Part shown: positions 55,883-63,772 of the stretch, one piece after another | How positions within the stretch are numbered: the stretch's first letter is position 1 | Layout: each line of letters begins with the position of its first letter | Assembly (NCBI GenBank): GCA_963752225.1 | Contig: CAVVXS010000009.1 | Coordinates: 930,001 to 994,000 of the forward strand | Length of the DNA: 64,000 bases | Direction of reading: 5' to 3' | Source of the DNA: JBBROS01 sp963752225 | Lineage (GTDB): Bacteria > Pseudomonadota > Alphaproteobacteria > Acetobacterales > Acetobacteraceae | The notes under the pieces: generated by a model | The model's database searches: none | Told to the model about the DNA's origin: nothing | Seen by the model: the letters and a program-made list of their open reading frames with translations, nothing else | Made by a program: the position numbers and the translations under genes

Positions 55883-57391
55883 ATGTTCAACTTCGAAGAC
55901 GAAGACAGCGGCCACCGTGAGGACGCGCGCGGCCGTCAGCATGCCGCCGCCTCCGCTGGCCGACGCCTGCCCAGCGTGCCCGAACTCGTGCTCGGGTCGC
56001 CGTGGTTTCGCGATGAACTGAGTGCGGACAGCCAACGCTGGGTCGAGCGGACACAGGACCAGCTGGCGCACGCCGAAGCGGATCCGGAAGCGGAGGGCGA
56101 CTACGCAGCCGTCCGGGCTGCGCTCCGCGACCTGGCAGGCGACCAGCACACCGGCCGTCGCTACCTCGCCGCCGCCCGGATCCTGCGCGGCGAGCAGGAG
56201 CTTGCCGACCGCGCGGCCACCCAGGCGCCGGTGCCGTTTGCTGAGCATGCCCGGCGCTGCGACTACTACGCCGCAAGCCTGGGCGAACCGGAAGCGTGCC
56301 TGCGGACGGCGCAACATGCCCTCGAGCTCGCGGCGCTGCCCGAGCATGCCGAGGACCGGGCCGACCTCGCCGAAGCCGCACTCGGTTGGCTCGCGGTCTC
56401 CCGGCATGAGTACGCCAGCTGCCGCGCCCGGCAGCGTGCCCGGCAGGAAGGCTTTGAGCTGGCAACGGCAATCGTCGGGGGCGCCGCGGCCGCTGAGATC
56501 ATGGTCGACACGTCGCCCAGCGGCTCGGCTGAAGGCGTGGTCGTCCTACCGTCAATCGGTTCGACCGGCACACAAGAGGGCAAGCGGGTGTTGGCTGCCT
56601 ACGGCTCAGCGGTCGGGGTGCGCATGCCCCTGGTACCGATGCCGGATCTAGCATCCGTCCGCGAAGCGCTGGTTGCCAGATGCCCGCACGCCGTGCCTGT
56701 CATCGACCGGATCCTCGGCGACCTGGTGGGCCGGGAGCATGTCGCGCTCCGGCCGACATTGCTGGTCGGCGAACCCGGCTCCGGTAAAACCTCGTTTGCA
56801 TGCCGCCTGCTCGATGAGCTCGGCATTCGGCACCAGGTATTTGGCTGCGGCGGCATCGCGGACGGCACCCTTCAGGGCATCAGCCGGACGTGGATGACGG
56901 GCACCGCAGCTATGCCGGTCCAATTCGCCGTCGACTACAGCACCGCGTCGCCGGGCATCGTGCTGGACGAGCTCGAGAAAGTCGGATCCGGGCGGCAGAA
57001 CGGCAGCCTGCACGACGCACTGTTGTCCCTGCTCGAGCCGACAACCGCGCGCCGGTGGAGGGACCAGTACCTGCAAGCCGAGTGCGACCTGAGCCGCGTG
57101 CTCTGGCTCGCGACGGCTAACGACCTCGAGGGCATCCCGGCCGCACTTAAGGACCGCTTCCAGGTCCTCCGGTTTCCGAGCCCGACCCGCGATCATCTCG
57201 AGCAGCTGGCGCCGACGATGCTCCGTCGCGCGGTCTCGGACAGCGGACTGGACCCCCGCTGGGCCCTGCCCCTGGACGGCGTGGAACTCGAGGCGCTCCT
57301 CGACGCCTGGCCCGGCGGCTCGCTCCGCAGCCTGCGGCGCCTCGTCGAAGGGGTGCTGGCCGCGCGGGACCAAGGTTTCCGGCCGGTTTAA
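55883..57391 (+). CDS. Lon-like AAA+ ATPase without protease domain
   Basis: 502 residues. The first ~290 form a helical Ala/Arg-rich domain of unknown role. The C-terminal AAA+ module has Walker A GEPGSGKTS at about 296, a pore-like stretch GCGGIADGTLQGIS, Walker B GIVLDELEKVG near 360, sensor 1 LWLATANDLEGIPAALKDR and an arginine-rich lid. The Walker B and sensor regions resemble the Lon AAA domain, but the Ser/Lys protease domain is missing. Likely a remodelling or clamp ATPase of the element. Start ATG 55883. Confidence 0.78.
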   Translation: MFNFEDEDSGHREDARGRQHAAASAGRRLPSVPELVLGSPWFRDELSADSQRWVERTQDQLAHAEADPEAEGDYAAVRAALRDLAGDQHTGRRYLAAARILRGEQELADRAATQAPVPFAEHARRCDYYAASLGEPEACLRTAQHALELAALPEHAEDRADLAEAALGWLAVSRHEYASCRARQRARQEGFELATAIVGGAAAAEIMVDTSPSGSAEGVVVLPSIGSTGTQEGKRVLAAYGSAVGVRMPLVPMPDLASVREALVARCPHAVPVIDRILGDLVGREHVALRPTLLVGEPGSGKTSFACRLLDELGIRHQVFGCGGIADGTLQGISRTWMTGTAAMPVQFAVDYSTASPGIVLDELEKVGSGRQNGSLHDALLSLLEPTTARRWRDQYLQAECDLSRVLWLATANDLEGIPAALKDRFQVLRFPSPTRDHLEQLAPTMLRRAVSDSGLDPRWALPLDGVELEALLDAWPGGSLRSLRRLVEGVLAARDQGFRPV

Positions 57392-57719
57392 GACCGCAGT
57401 CTGTGGATAAACCTGTGGAAACCGCCTCAGTTCGGTTCTCAGAGGGTTTTTGCCTGCGAACAACCTGTTGTGCCACCCGATATCGAAATCTCGCTATACG
57501 GCGATCTGAGGAGGTCGCGATTTCGTGAGGCCGGGGAAAATGGCGCCGATTGGCCGGTCAGGATATCCGCAGTGCCGGTCAGGCGAGACCAAGTAATGTT
57601 GACAACGAGGTGGGGGTTCATTTTGTCCTCATGGTGACGAAATCCTTGTATCAGGCTTTCATGCCGGTCATCTTGGAGTATCGGGCCGCACGGTCCCTAG
57701 CTACTCTGCGAGAACAACC
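57392..57719. promoter_or_regulatory. Candidate origin/control region upstream of the SNF2 gene
   Basis: No gene found in 328 bases, yet it is dense in ordered signals: an exact DnaA-box word TGTGGATAA at 57402-57410 with a related TGTGGAAA 12 bases on; an inverted repeat CGAAATC(T)CGC / GCGATTTCG at 57484-57494 and 57517-57525; two direct repeats GCCGGTCAGG at 57553-57562 and 57574-57583 exactly 21 bases (two helical turns) apart; and the operator half-site ATGTTGACAA at 57596-57605. The arrangement recalls plasmid replication or partition control, but is inference. Confidence 0.5.
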
Positions 57720-59750
57720 ATGAAGCTCGTCAATGAAATTGGCATCTGGGAAGCCGTGACTGCCTTCGGTGAGGGCGACGTTCCTAAAGCTGCTGGCTTC
57801 CGCTGGCTCAAGGACCGCAAGCGCTGGCAAGCGACTAGCGCCCTGATGGCCTTGGAGCTGTCGGAGTATGCCAGCGAGGCCGACCAGACCCGCCTGCGTG
57901 CTGAGGTCGATCAGATCAAGGCAGCCGAGGAGGCCAAGGTCGCCGCAAGCCGCGCGACGGACGCCGATATCAGCATCCCGGCTCCGGAAGGGCTGAGCTA
58001 TCTGCCGTATCAGCGGGCTGGAATCGCTTACGCGGACGGCCGCACGGATACCCTGATCGCCGACGAAATGGGTCTTGGCAAAACGATCCAGGCACTCGGG
58101 TTTGTAAACCTGGTCCACGGACGGCAGCACGCGACTGCGCCGTTCCGAGTGCTGGTGGTGGCGCCCAAGATCGCTTTGCGGAACTGGCAACGGGAAGCCG
58201 AGAAGTGGCTGGTCCAGTCACTAGCCTCGGCAATTTGGACGGCCAAGGCGCAACCGTCAGCCGACTTGGTGATTGTCAACTATGATGTGCTCGGCCGACC
58301 GGCGGTTGCCGAGGCCCTGCGCGCGGCAAACTGGGACGTCGCGGTGTTCGACGAAGCACACGCTTTGAAGAACGACAAGGCCGCTCGCACAAGGTCCGTT
58401 TTCGGCAGTGAGGAGGTCGCGCCGCTCGTCGCCCGCCGCCGCTTGTTCCTGACCGGCACCCCTGTTCTGAACAGGCCGATTGAACTGTTCCCGGTTCTGC
58501 GGTCCATGGGTCTGCCGCAGGCCTCGGACTTCTTCAAGTTTGCCCGTCGCTACTGTGCCGGTCAGCGCACCAGCTTTGGTTTCGACGCCTCGGGCGCCAG
58601 CAACCTGGACGAATTGCAAACCGTGCTGCGGAAGTCAGTGATGGTCCGGCGCCTCAAAGCGGACGTCCTGACTGAGCTGCCCGCAAAGCGCTTCTCGGTC
58701 GTCGAGTTGGACGCCGACACACCCGACCTGCGGCGGGCCGTTGCGGCCGAGCAGAGCGCTCAGGTGGCCGCGCAGAAGCAGGAAACCCTGCTGCGCTCAG
58801 GCGTCGCCAGTGCCCGCGCATCCGGCTCCAAGGCCGCCCTCGACGCCGCGATCGCCGGGCTGCGTGACGGGAAGCGGGCCGCGTTCACCCAGATGTCCCG
58901 CCTGCGGCACGAGACCGCAGTCGCCAAGGTGCCACAGGTCGTTGAGCACACAGCAGGGATCCTCGAAGGCACGGAGGAAAGCGTCCTCGTTTTTGCTCAC
59001 CATGCGGACGTAATCGCCGGTCTGCGTGAGGGCCTGGAGGCCGCAGGCTACCCGTGCGCCGTCATCACCGGCGACACATCCGACCAGTCGCGCCAGCAAG
59101 CGCAGGACGACATCCAAGCTCGGCGCAAGAGGGTCTTCATCGGATCCATGCGTGCCTGCGGCGTCGCCATCACCCTGACGGCCGCGAGCACAGTTGTGTT
59201 CGCCGAGCAGGACTGGACTCCCGGCATCATGTCGCAGGCCGAGGATCGCGCTCACCGCATCGGGCAGGCCAGCAGCGTGCTCGTGCAGCACTTGGTCGTA
59301 GACGGGTCCATGGATGCGACGATGGCTAAGACGGTCGCAGCCAAGGGTGGCGTAATCACCGCGGCCCTGGACGACACGGTCGACGAGGCATTCGAGCAGC
59401 TGCCGACGGCAGCCGAGCATACGCCTGAGGTCGCCATGGTTTCTATCCCCGAGGTGACGGAAGTCCTCGAGCCCACCCCGGTTGCCCAACCTGACACCGA
59501 GCAACCGAAACGCTGCCGGGGGCGCCCGCCGCTTCACGGCACCGCAATGAGCAAGGTCGAACGCAATCGACGCTGGCGGGAGCGGCAAAGCATCGTCGCC
59601 CTCGAGGTCCCGGCCGCCATAGCCGAACGGGTCCGCAAGCTTCGAGAGGAACGCGGCCTCTCGAATGCCGCAATCATCGCCGCCGCCCTGGACGCCCTGG
59701 CGCAGAAACCCAGCACCGCATCGCACACCGGCACTCGGCCGGACGCCTGA
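57720..59750 (+). CDS. SNF2-family helicase with AT-hook and ribbon-helix-helix-like tail
   Basis: 676 residues. The SNF2 ATPase occupies about 95-560: Walker A DEMGLGKT at 115-122, DEAH near 211, LTGTPVLNRP (motif III region), and motif VI in QAEDRAHRIGQ near 505. The closest group appears to be SMARCAL1/ZRANB3-like remodelling proteins, used on forked DNA, with a HARP-like N-terminus (GFRWLKDRKRWQA) that fits this. The tail has an AT-hook core RGRPP near 600 and then a helical, ribbon-helix-helix-like segment SIVALEVPAAIAERVRKLRE. This combination is unusual. Probably remodels replication intermediates of the element. Start ATG 57720, with the operator half-site 115 bases upstream. Confidence 0.85.
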   Translation: MKLVNEIGIWEAVTAFGEGDVPKAAGFRWLKDRKRWQATSALMALELSEYASEADQTRLRAEVDQIKAAEEAKVAASRATDADISIPAPEGLSYLPYQRAGIAYADGRTDTLIADEMGLGKTIQALGFVNLVHGRQHATAPFRVLVVAPKIALRNWQREAEKWLVQSLASAIWTAKAQPSADLVIVNYDVLGRPAVAEALRAANWDVAVFDEAHALKNDKAARTRSVFGSEEVAPLVARRRLFLTGTPVLNRPIELFPVLRSMGLPQASDFFKFARRYCAGQRTSFGFDASGASNLDELQTVLRKSVMVRRLKADVLTELPAKRFSVVELDADTPDLRRAVAAEQSAQVAAQKQETLLRSGVASARASGSKAALDAAIAGLRDGKRAAFTQMSRLRHETAVAKVPQVVEHTAGILEGTEESVLVFAHHADVIAGLREGLEAAGYPCAVITGDTSDQSRQQAQDDIQARRKRVFIGSMRACGVAITLTAASTVVFAEQDWTPGIMSQAEDRAHRIGQASSVLVQHLVVDGSMDATMAKTVAAKGGVITAALDDTVDEAFEQLPTAAEHTPEVAMVSIPEVTEVLEPTPVAQPDTEQPKRCRGRPPLHGTAMSKVERNRRWRERQSIVALEVPAAIAERVRKLREERGLSNAAIIAAALDALAQKPSTASHTGTRPDA

Positions 59751-59783
59751 GAACAATAGCAGCCCCGGATCTGGAGGATCACC

Positions 59784-60560
59784 ATGACATCGACCGGCAC
59801 CCTAAGAGCTCCCGACGGCACCTTGCTTGATGCGTATGCCCGGCCGCTGCGGGAAGTCCGCTTTGTCTGGCGCCTCGACGGTTCCGGGCGGCAGAAGGTC
59901 CCGCTGACGAAGACCCTGATCCGCGACGCCACCTGGCAGCCCGCGCACATCGTAGATGAGGATCACGGCTGGATGATCCGGAAAGCCGAGGCTATCCGAG
60001 CCCGGGTCGTGCCCTGGGTGCCGCTGTATGTCGGTCCCCGGCTTGTGGTCCGGGGCGAGCAGTTCATGGGCTTCGGCGGGTCGCTTCCGTCAAACCCGTT
60101 TGCGATGGTCGCAATGAATTACGGGACAGGGGCCTTCCTTGAGACGGTCCACCATGAACTGTGGCACGCAATCGAGGAACGGCTTCCCGCAGACCTGCGT
60201 CACTTGGTCGACATCTTCGTTGAGGACAGCCGGGAACTCTACGGAGCTGACCTGTACCGAACGGATCCGTTCGAAGCCCGGGCGCATGCATATGCCAAGT
60301 TCGCATGCGTAATGGACGCGCTGCCCGGCCAACTGCACGTCGACAAAGGTGCGTACACGGCCGCCGCGGTGTTCGCGTACGTCTACAGCGGTGATTGGGC
60401 AAAGGACGTGATGCGCAAGCAGCGTGCGCAGCCTGAAAACACTGGGCTGCAACCGCCCTTCCCGCGTCAACTGACTAGATGTGCAACGCTTGTTTTCGGC
60501 TTCGTCCCCCCGTTACTCCAAAAATGGGTAACGCAGACACCCCACCCAAGTATCACTTAA
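59784..60560 (+). CDS. Putative HExxH metallopeptidase-like protein
   Basis: 258 residues. The zincin motif HELWH is at residues 124-128 with a second His at 123 (VHHELWHAIE), and downstream Glu164/His168 in FEARAHAYA could be the third metal ligand. Upstream segments VPWVPLYVGP and FMGFGGSLP may form the substrate cleft. Similar HExxH proteins occur in phages and mobile elements, where they may be peptidases or be inactive. A GGAGG box precedes ATG 59784 by seven bases; the spacing to the SNF2 gene is 33 bases, so they are co-transcribed. Confidence 0.7.
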   Translation: MTSTGTLRAPDGTLLDAYARPLREVRFVWRLDGSGRQKVPLTKTLIRDATWQPAHIVDEDHGWMIRKAEAIRARVVPWVPLYVGPRLVVRGEQFMGFGGSLPSNPFAMVAMNYGTGAFLETVHHELWHAIEERLPADLRHLVDIFVEDSRELYGADLYRTDPFEARAHAYAKFACVMDALPGQLHVDKGAYTAAAVFAYVYSGDWAKDVMRKQRAQPENTGLQPPFPRQLTRCATLVFGFVPPLLQKWVTQTPHPSIT

Positions 60561-60720
60561 TTTGGGTGCGAGTAATACAATTCCCGAGTGCCCACCTACC
60601 TCGGTATCTGGTCTGGGTACGGGCCTTATACGGTATTTCTACGGTGCAGATACGGCACGCACACCGCATTCCCGGTGCCAGTCCCGGACCGACGGCCGGT
60701 CAGCACACCGCAGTCGGAAA

Positions 60721-60770
60721 TGACCCACTGGCATACACACAGGCGCCTCGGTGTGTATAGAGGTGGGTCA
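60721..60770. repeat. Large imperfect inverted repeat
   Basis: TGACCCAC...ATACACAC at 60721-60740 and GTGTGTAT...GTGGGTCA at 60751-60770 pair in 16 of 20 positions around AGGCGCCT (itself a palindrome). It could be a protein-binding site or a transcription stop for the upstream operon. No T-run. Confidence 0.5.
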
Positions 60771-60773
60771 TGG

Positions 60774-60828
60774 TGTCAACATTACTGTCGCAGGCGCACT
60801 GGTGCCTACGATTTATCAATGTTGACAA
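60774..60828. promoter_or_regulatory. Paired TGTCAACAT / ATGTTGACA operator half-sites before the primase gene
   Basis: TGTCAACAT at 60774-60782 and ATGTTGACAA at 60819-60828 form an inverted pair with a 36-base spacer; the second is followed by a -35-like TTGTAA at 60839-60844 and -10-like TATAAA at 60862-60867, 17 bases apart, a plausible forward promoter for the primase gene. The same words occur upstream of 54992 and 57720. Confidence 0.55.
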
Positions 60829-60864
60829 CGGGATTTGCTTGTAAGCGGGCCCAGGCAGGCATAT

Positions 60865-60922
60865 AAAGAAAAGACCCCGGGTCAACGCGCTGCCAGGCGC
60901 TCGCCGGGGTCTATCAGGGCAC
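60865..60922 (-). ncRNA. Candidate antisense RNA in the primase leader
   Basis: On the minus strand TTGCTT (60957-60952), 17 bases, TATACT (60934-60929) looks like a sigma-70-type promoter. About 50 bases downstream is a strong terminator: stem AGACCCCGG/CCGGGGTCT (60912-60904 with 60880-60872) closed by an inner GC-rich hairpin, then TTTCTTT. The ~58-nt RNA would lie antisense to the primase leader, as copy-control RNAs do in plasmids. No expression evidence is available. Confidence 0.45.
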
Positions 60923-61014
60923 AGGCAAAGTATACGGTCGGCAGAAGCTAGAAGCAAGCATTCTGTTGTTCTGTTTACAGACTGCCTGCGCTCTCCAACG
61001 GGAGAGGGCACATC

Positions 61015-63705
61015 ATGGAACTCAAGTCAGCAATCAAAACACCGCCGGTCGGCGAGGATACGGTCGCAAGCGCCCTGGCGGGCGAGGTCGTCGTGCCGGT
61101 GCCGGTTCCGGTGGCCGAGCAGAAGCCCGAGGGCAATGAGCTGCTCTACGCGTTCGGCGAGAGCCTGTTCGGCGCGGTAGCCGAGAAGATGGTCAAACTG
61201 GGTTGGTCGGTGTTCCCTCAGACACGCGACAACGGACGCAAGCCGGGTTCCGTGTTCGGCGAGATGATCAAGTGGAGCACGATCCGCGATCAGCGGCCGG
61301 ACGCAGCAACTCTCGAAACCTGGGTCCGGCACTGCCGAGGTCATAACGTCGCATGCGTGTTCGGGCCCGCATCGGGGCATACGTTCGCCGTCGACATCGA
61401 CGTGACGGACGAGCGGTTGAGTGTCGAGGTATCCGACTTGGCCGACGAGATCCTGGGCTATACGCCGTTCCGGCGCGAGGGCATGGCACCGAAAATCGCC
61501 CTGATCTACCGGCACGCGCCGGACGACGTTGTGCCGTCTGTCAGCCGCCGCCTTGCGGGCACGGAGCATGGCATCGAGATTCTGGGAGCAGGCAAGCTGC
61601 TCACATTCCACGGTCTCCACCACAAGACCGGCAGCTATTTCAAGTGGTTCAGCGGGTCGGGCGGAGGAGATCACCCGCTCGCGCGCGGGCCGGAGGCAGT
61701 GCCGCTGGTGACTGCGGACCAGGTGAAGGCGTTCCTCGCAGCGGTGGACGCGCGCTGGAAGTTTGCGACCGCGTACACGGGCGCGTCCGCTGGCGGCGCC
61801 ATGGTGTGGGGCAGCAGCGAGGGTGTGCGCGTGCCGCAGCTGCGGGCAGACGCGGAGCTCGAGCGTGGGCCGGACGGCAGGATCACCGGGGGGCGCGAGG
61901 AATACCTGCGGTCTCTCGTGTGGCGCACCGTCGTGCTCGGCAACGGCGAGGCTTATCACGCTGCCGTCGCTGCCGGACCGGCAGCCGTGGACGAGTTCAA
62001 GGCCAACCTGGGCGCTGCAATCATCGAGGAGTTCCAGCGCTGCGCGGTGACGGACGGTCGGTGGCGTCTGGGCAGCCTGCATCGTGAAGTCACGGGGCGC
62101 GTCAACAGCCTGGTCGCAAAGGCGCTTTCGGGGCTCATCGAGATCAAGTGCCAGCCGCCGGTGATGTCGGCGGCCGATCGTCGGGCAGTGATGCCAACAA
62201 TCACGATCAGGGCGGGCGAGATCACCGAAGCTGTTGACGCCGCGGAGGCCGCGCTGATCGCTCAACATCGCAACATCTTCGCTTACAACTCGACGATCGT
62301 CGGCATCGACCAGGTCGACCGGCGGACCGCAGGCGGCAAGGTCCGAGTAAGCCGCGTGATTGAGCGCGACGAGGTAAGCCTGCGCGAGGACCTGGCGAAC
62401 TGCGCCGTTTTCGAACGCTTCGACGTACGCAAAGGCGCACCGCAGCGCATTGACCCGCCCCTGGACGTTGTTCGGACGCTGCTGGCGCGCCGCGGGCGCT
62501 GGAGCCTGCCGCTGCTCGAAGCGCAGGTTAGCGCGCCGACGCTTCGGCCCGATGGGTCGGTGCTCGACACGCCTGGCTACGACGAGGTCACGGGCCTCTA
62601 CTATGACCCAGCTGGCGCCACGTTCCCGGCCATCCCAGCTTCGCCAACCAGGGTGGATGCCGAGGCAGCGTTGGGTGTGCTGTGGTCCGCAATCGAGAGC
62701 TTTCCGTTCGTAAACGAAGTCGACCAGTCCTGCGCCCTGGGCGCGCTCCTGACCGCGACGATCCGCCGGAGCCTGCCGAGTGCGCCGATGTTCCCCGTTG
62801 CCGCGCCGGTGGCGGGGTCGGGGAAGACAAAGCTCGCCAACATCGTTGCGGTAATCGCGACTGGTTCGGAGGCTGAGGTCGTCTCTCAGGGCCGCACGGA
62901 AGAAGAGAATGCGAAGATCCTGGGCTCAACCCTGGCAGAATGCGCGCCGGTCGTGCTGATCGACAACTGTAACATCGAGATCGGCGGGAGCTTTATGGAG
63001 CAGCTGCTCACGAGCGACCGGGTGAAAGTGCGCATCCTCGGCAAGAGCGAGATGCGCACGGTGTCAACAAATGCGCTTCTGCTCGCGACTGGCAACAATC
63101 TGGTCATCGCCCGCGACATGACCCGGCGGTGCCTGCCCATTCGGCTAGATCCAGGGGTCGAGCGGCCGGAGACTCTCGAGTACGAGCACGAGCCGGTGTC
63201 TGAGGCAAAGCGGCGGCGGCCGGAGCTGGTCGCGGCTGCGCTGACCGTGCTCCGAGCGTTCCATGTCGCTGGTCGCCCGCGCCAGGCCACGCCGCTCGGC
63301 AGCTTCGAGGTCTGGAGCAGCTGGATCCGTGATGCATTGCTCTGGCTTGGTATGGCAGACCCGTGCCTTGCGATTGAAACGGCCCGCGAGAGCGACCCGA
63401 AGCTGGAAGCGATGGCAGCGATCATCACGCAGTGGCAAGCGAACGTCGGAGACACCCGTGTTTCCGTGCGTCAGCTGATTGACGCGGCAACTAAGAAGAG
63501 GGCCACCTCGCAATGGGCCGACGAGTTCGTTTGCCCTGACTTCCGTGAAGCCCTGCTTGCAGTGGCGGGCGACGGCGGCGCGGTCAATGGCCGCAGGCTC
63601 GGCAAGTGGCTGTCAGCGCACGCTGGGCGGCTCGTCAACGGCGTTAAGATCGAGAAAGCGGGCGTGCTCGAGGGCGTCCAGCAGTGGACGCTTGGCGGCA
63701 GCTAG
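61015..63705 (+). CDS. Prim-pol primase-helicase-like replication protein
   Basis: 896 residues. The N-terminal domain (about 45-240) is a bifunctional DNA primase/polymerase-like fold: GWSVFPQTRDNGRKPGSVFG, active-site FAVDIDVTD at about 124-132 and GIEILGAGKLLTFHGLHHKT, including the conserved His region. The middle is an uncharacterised linker; the C-terminal ATPase has Walker A APVAGSGKTKLANIVA near 600, Walker B VVLIDN near 645 and sensor-like ALLLATGNN. This is the replication initiation module of many integrated elements and satellites. GGAGAGG precedes ATG 61015; an inverted operator pair and candidate antisense RNA lie in its leader. A strong terminator follows. Confidence 0.85.
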   Translation: MELKSAIKTPPVGEDTVASALAGEVVVPVPVPVAEQKPEGNELLYAFGESLFGAVAEKMVKLGWSVFPQTRDNGRKPGSVFGEMIKWSTIRDQRPDAATLETWVRHCRGHNVACVFGPASGHTFAVDIDVTDERLSVEVSDLADEILGYTPFRREGMAPKIALIYRHAPDDVVPSVSRRLAGTEHGIEILGAGKLLTFHGLHHKTGSYFKWFSGSGGGDHPLARGPEAVPLVTADQVKAFLAAVDARWKFATAYTGASAGGAMVWGSSEGVRVPQLRADAELERGPDGRITGGREEYLRSLVWRTVVLGNGEAYHAAVAAGPAAVDEFKANLGAAIIEEFQRCAVTDGRWRLGSLHREVTGRVNSLVAKALSGLIEIKCQPPVMSAADRRAVMPTITIRAGEITEAVDAAEAALIAQHRNIFAYNSTIVGIDQVDRRTAGGKVRVSRVIERDEVSLREDLANCAVFERFDVRKGAPQRIDPPLDVVRTLLARRGRWSLPLLEAQVSAPTLRPDGSVLDTPGYDEVTGLYYDPAGATFPAIPASPTRVDAEAALGVLWSAIESFPFVNEVDQSCALGALLTATIRRSLPSAPMFPVAAPVAGSGKTKLANIVAVIATGSEAEVVSQGRTEEENAKILGSTLAECAPVVLIDNCNIEIGGSFMEQLLTSDRVKVRILGKSEMRTVSTNALLLATGNNLVIARDMTRRCLPIRLDPGVERPETLEYEHEPVSEAKRRRPELVAAALTVLRAFHVAGRPRQATPLGSFEVWSSWIRDALLWLGMADPCLAIETARESDPKLEAMAAIITQWQANVGDTRVSVRQLIDAATKKRATSQWADEFVCPDFREALLAVAGDGGAVNGRRLGKWLSAHAGRLVNGVKIEKAGVLEGVQQWTLGGS

Positions 63706-63735
63706 CCAACTGACGACGTCTCGCCCGGCTTCCCG

Positions 63736-63772
63736 ACCCACCGCGCTTCACCGGCGCGGTGGGTTCCTTTTT
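63736..63772 (+). terminator. Rho-independent terminator after the primase gene
   Basis: ACCCACCGCGC (63736-63746) pairs perfectly with GCGCGGTGGGT (63754-63764), loop of 7, followed by TCCTTTTT. It closes the element's replication operon at 30 bases after the stop codon. Confidence 0.88.
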
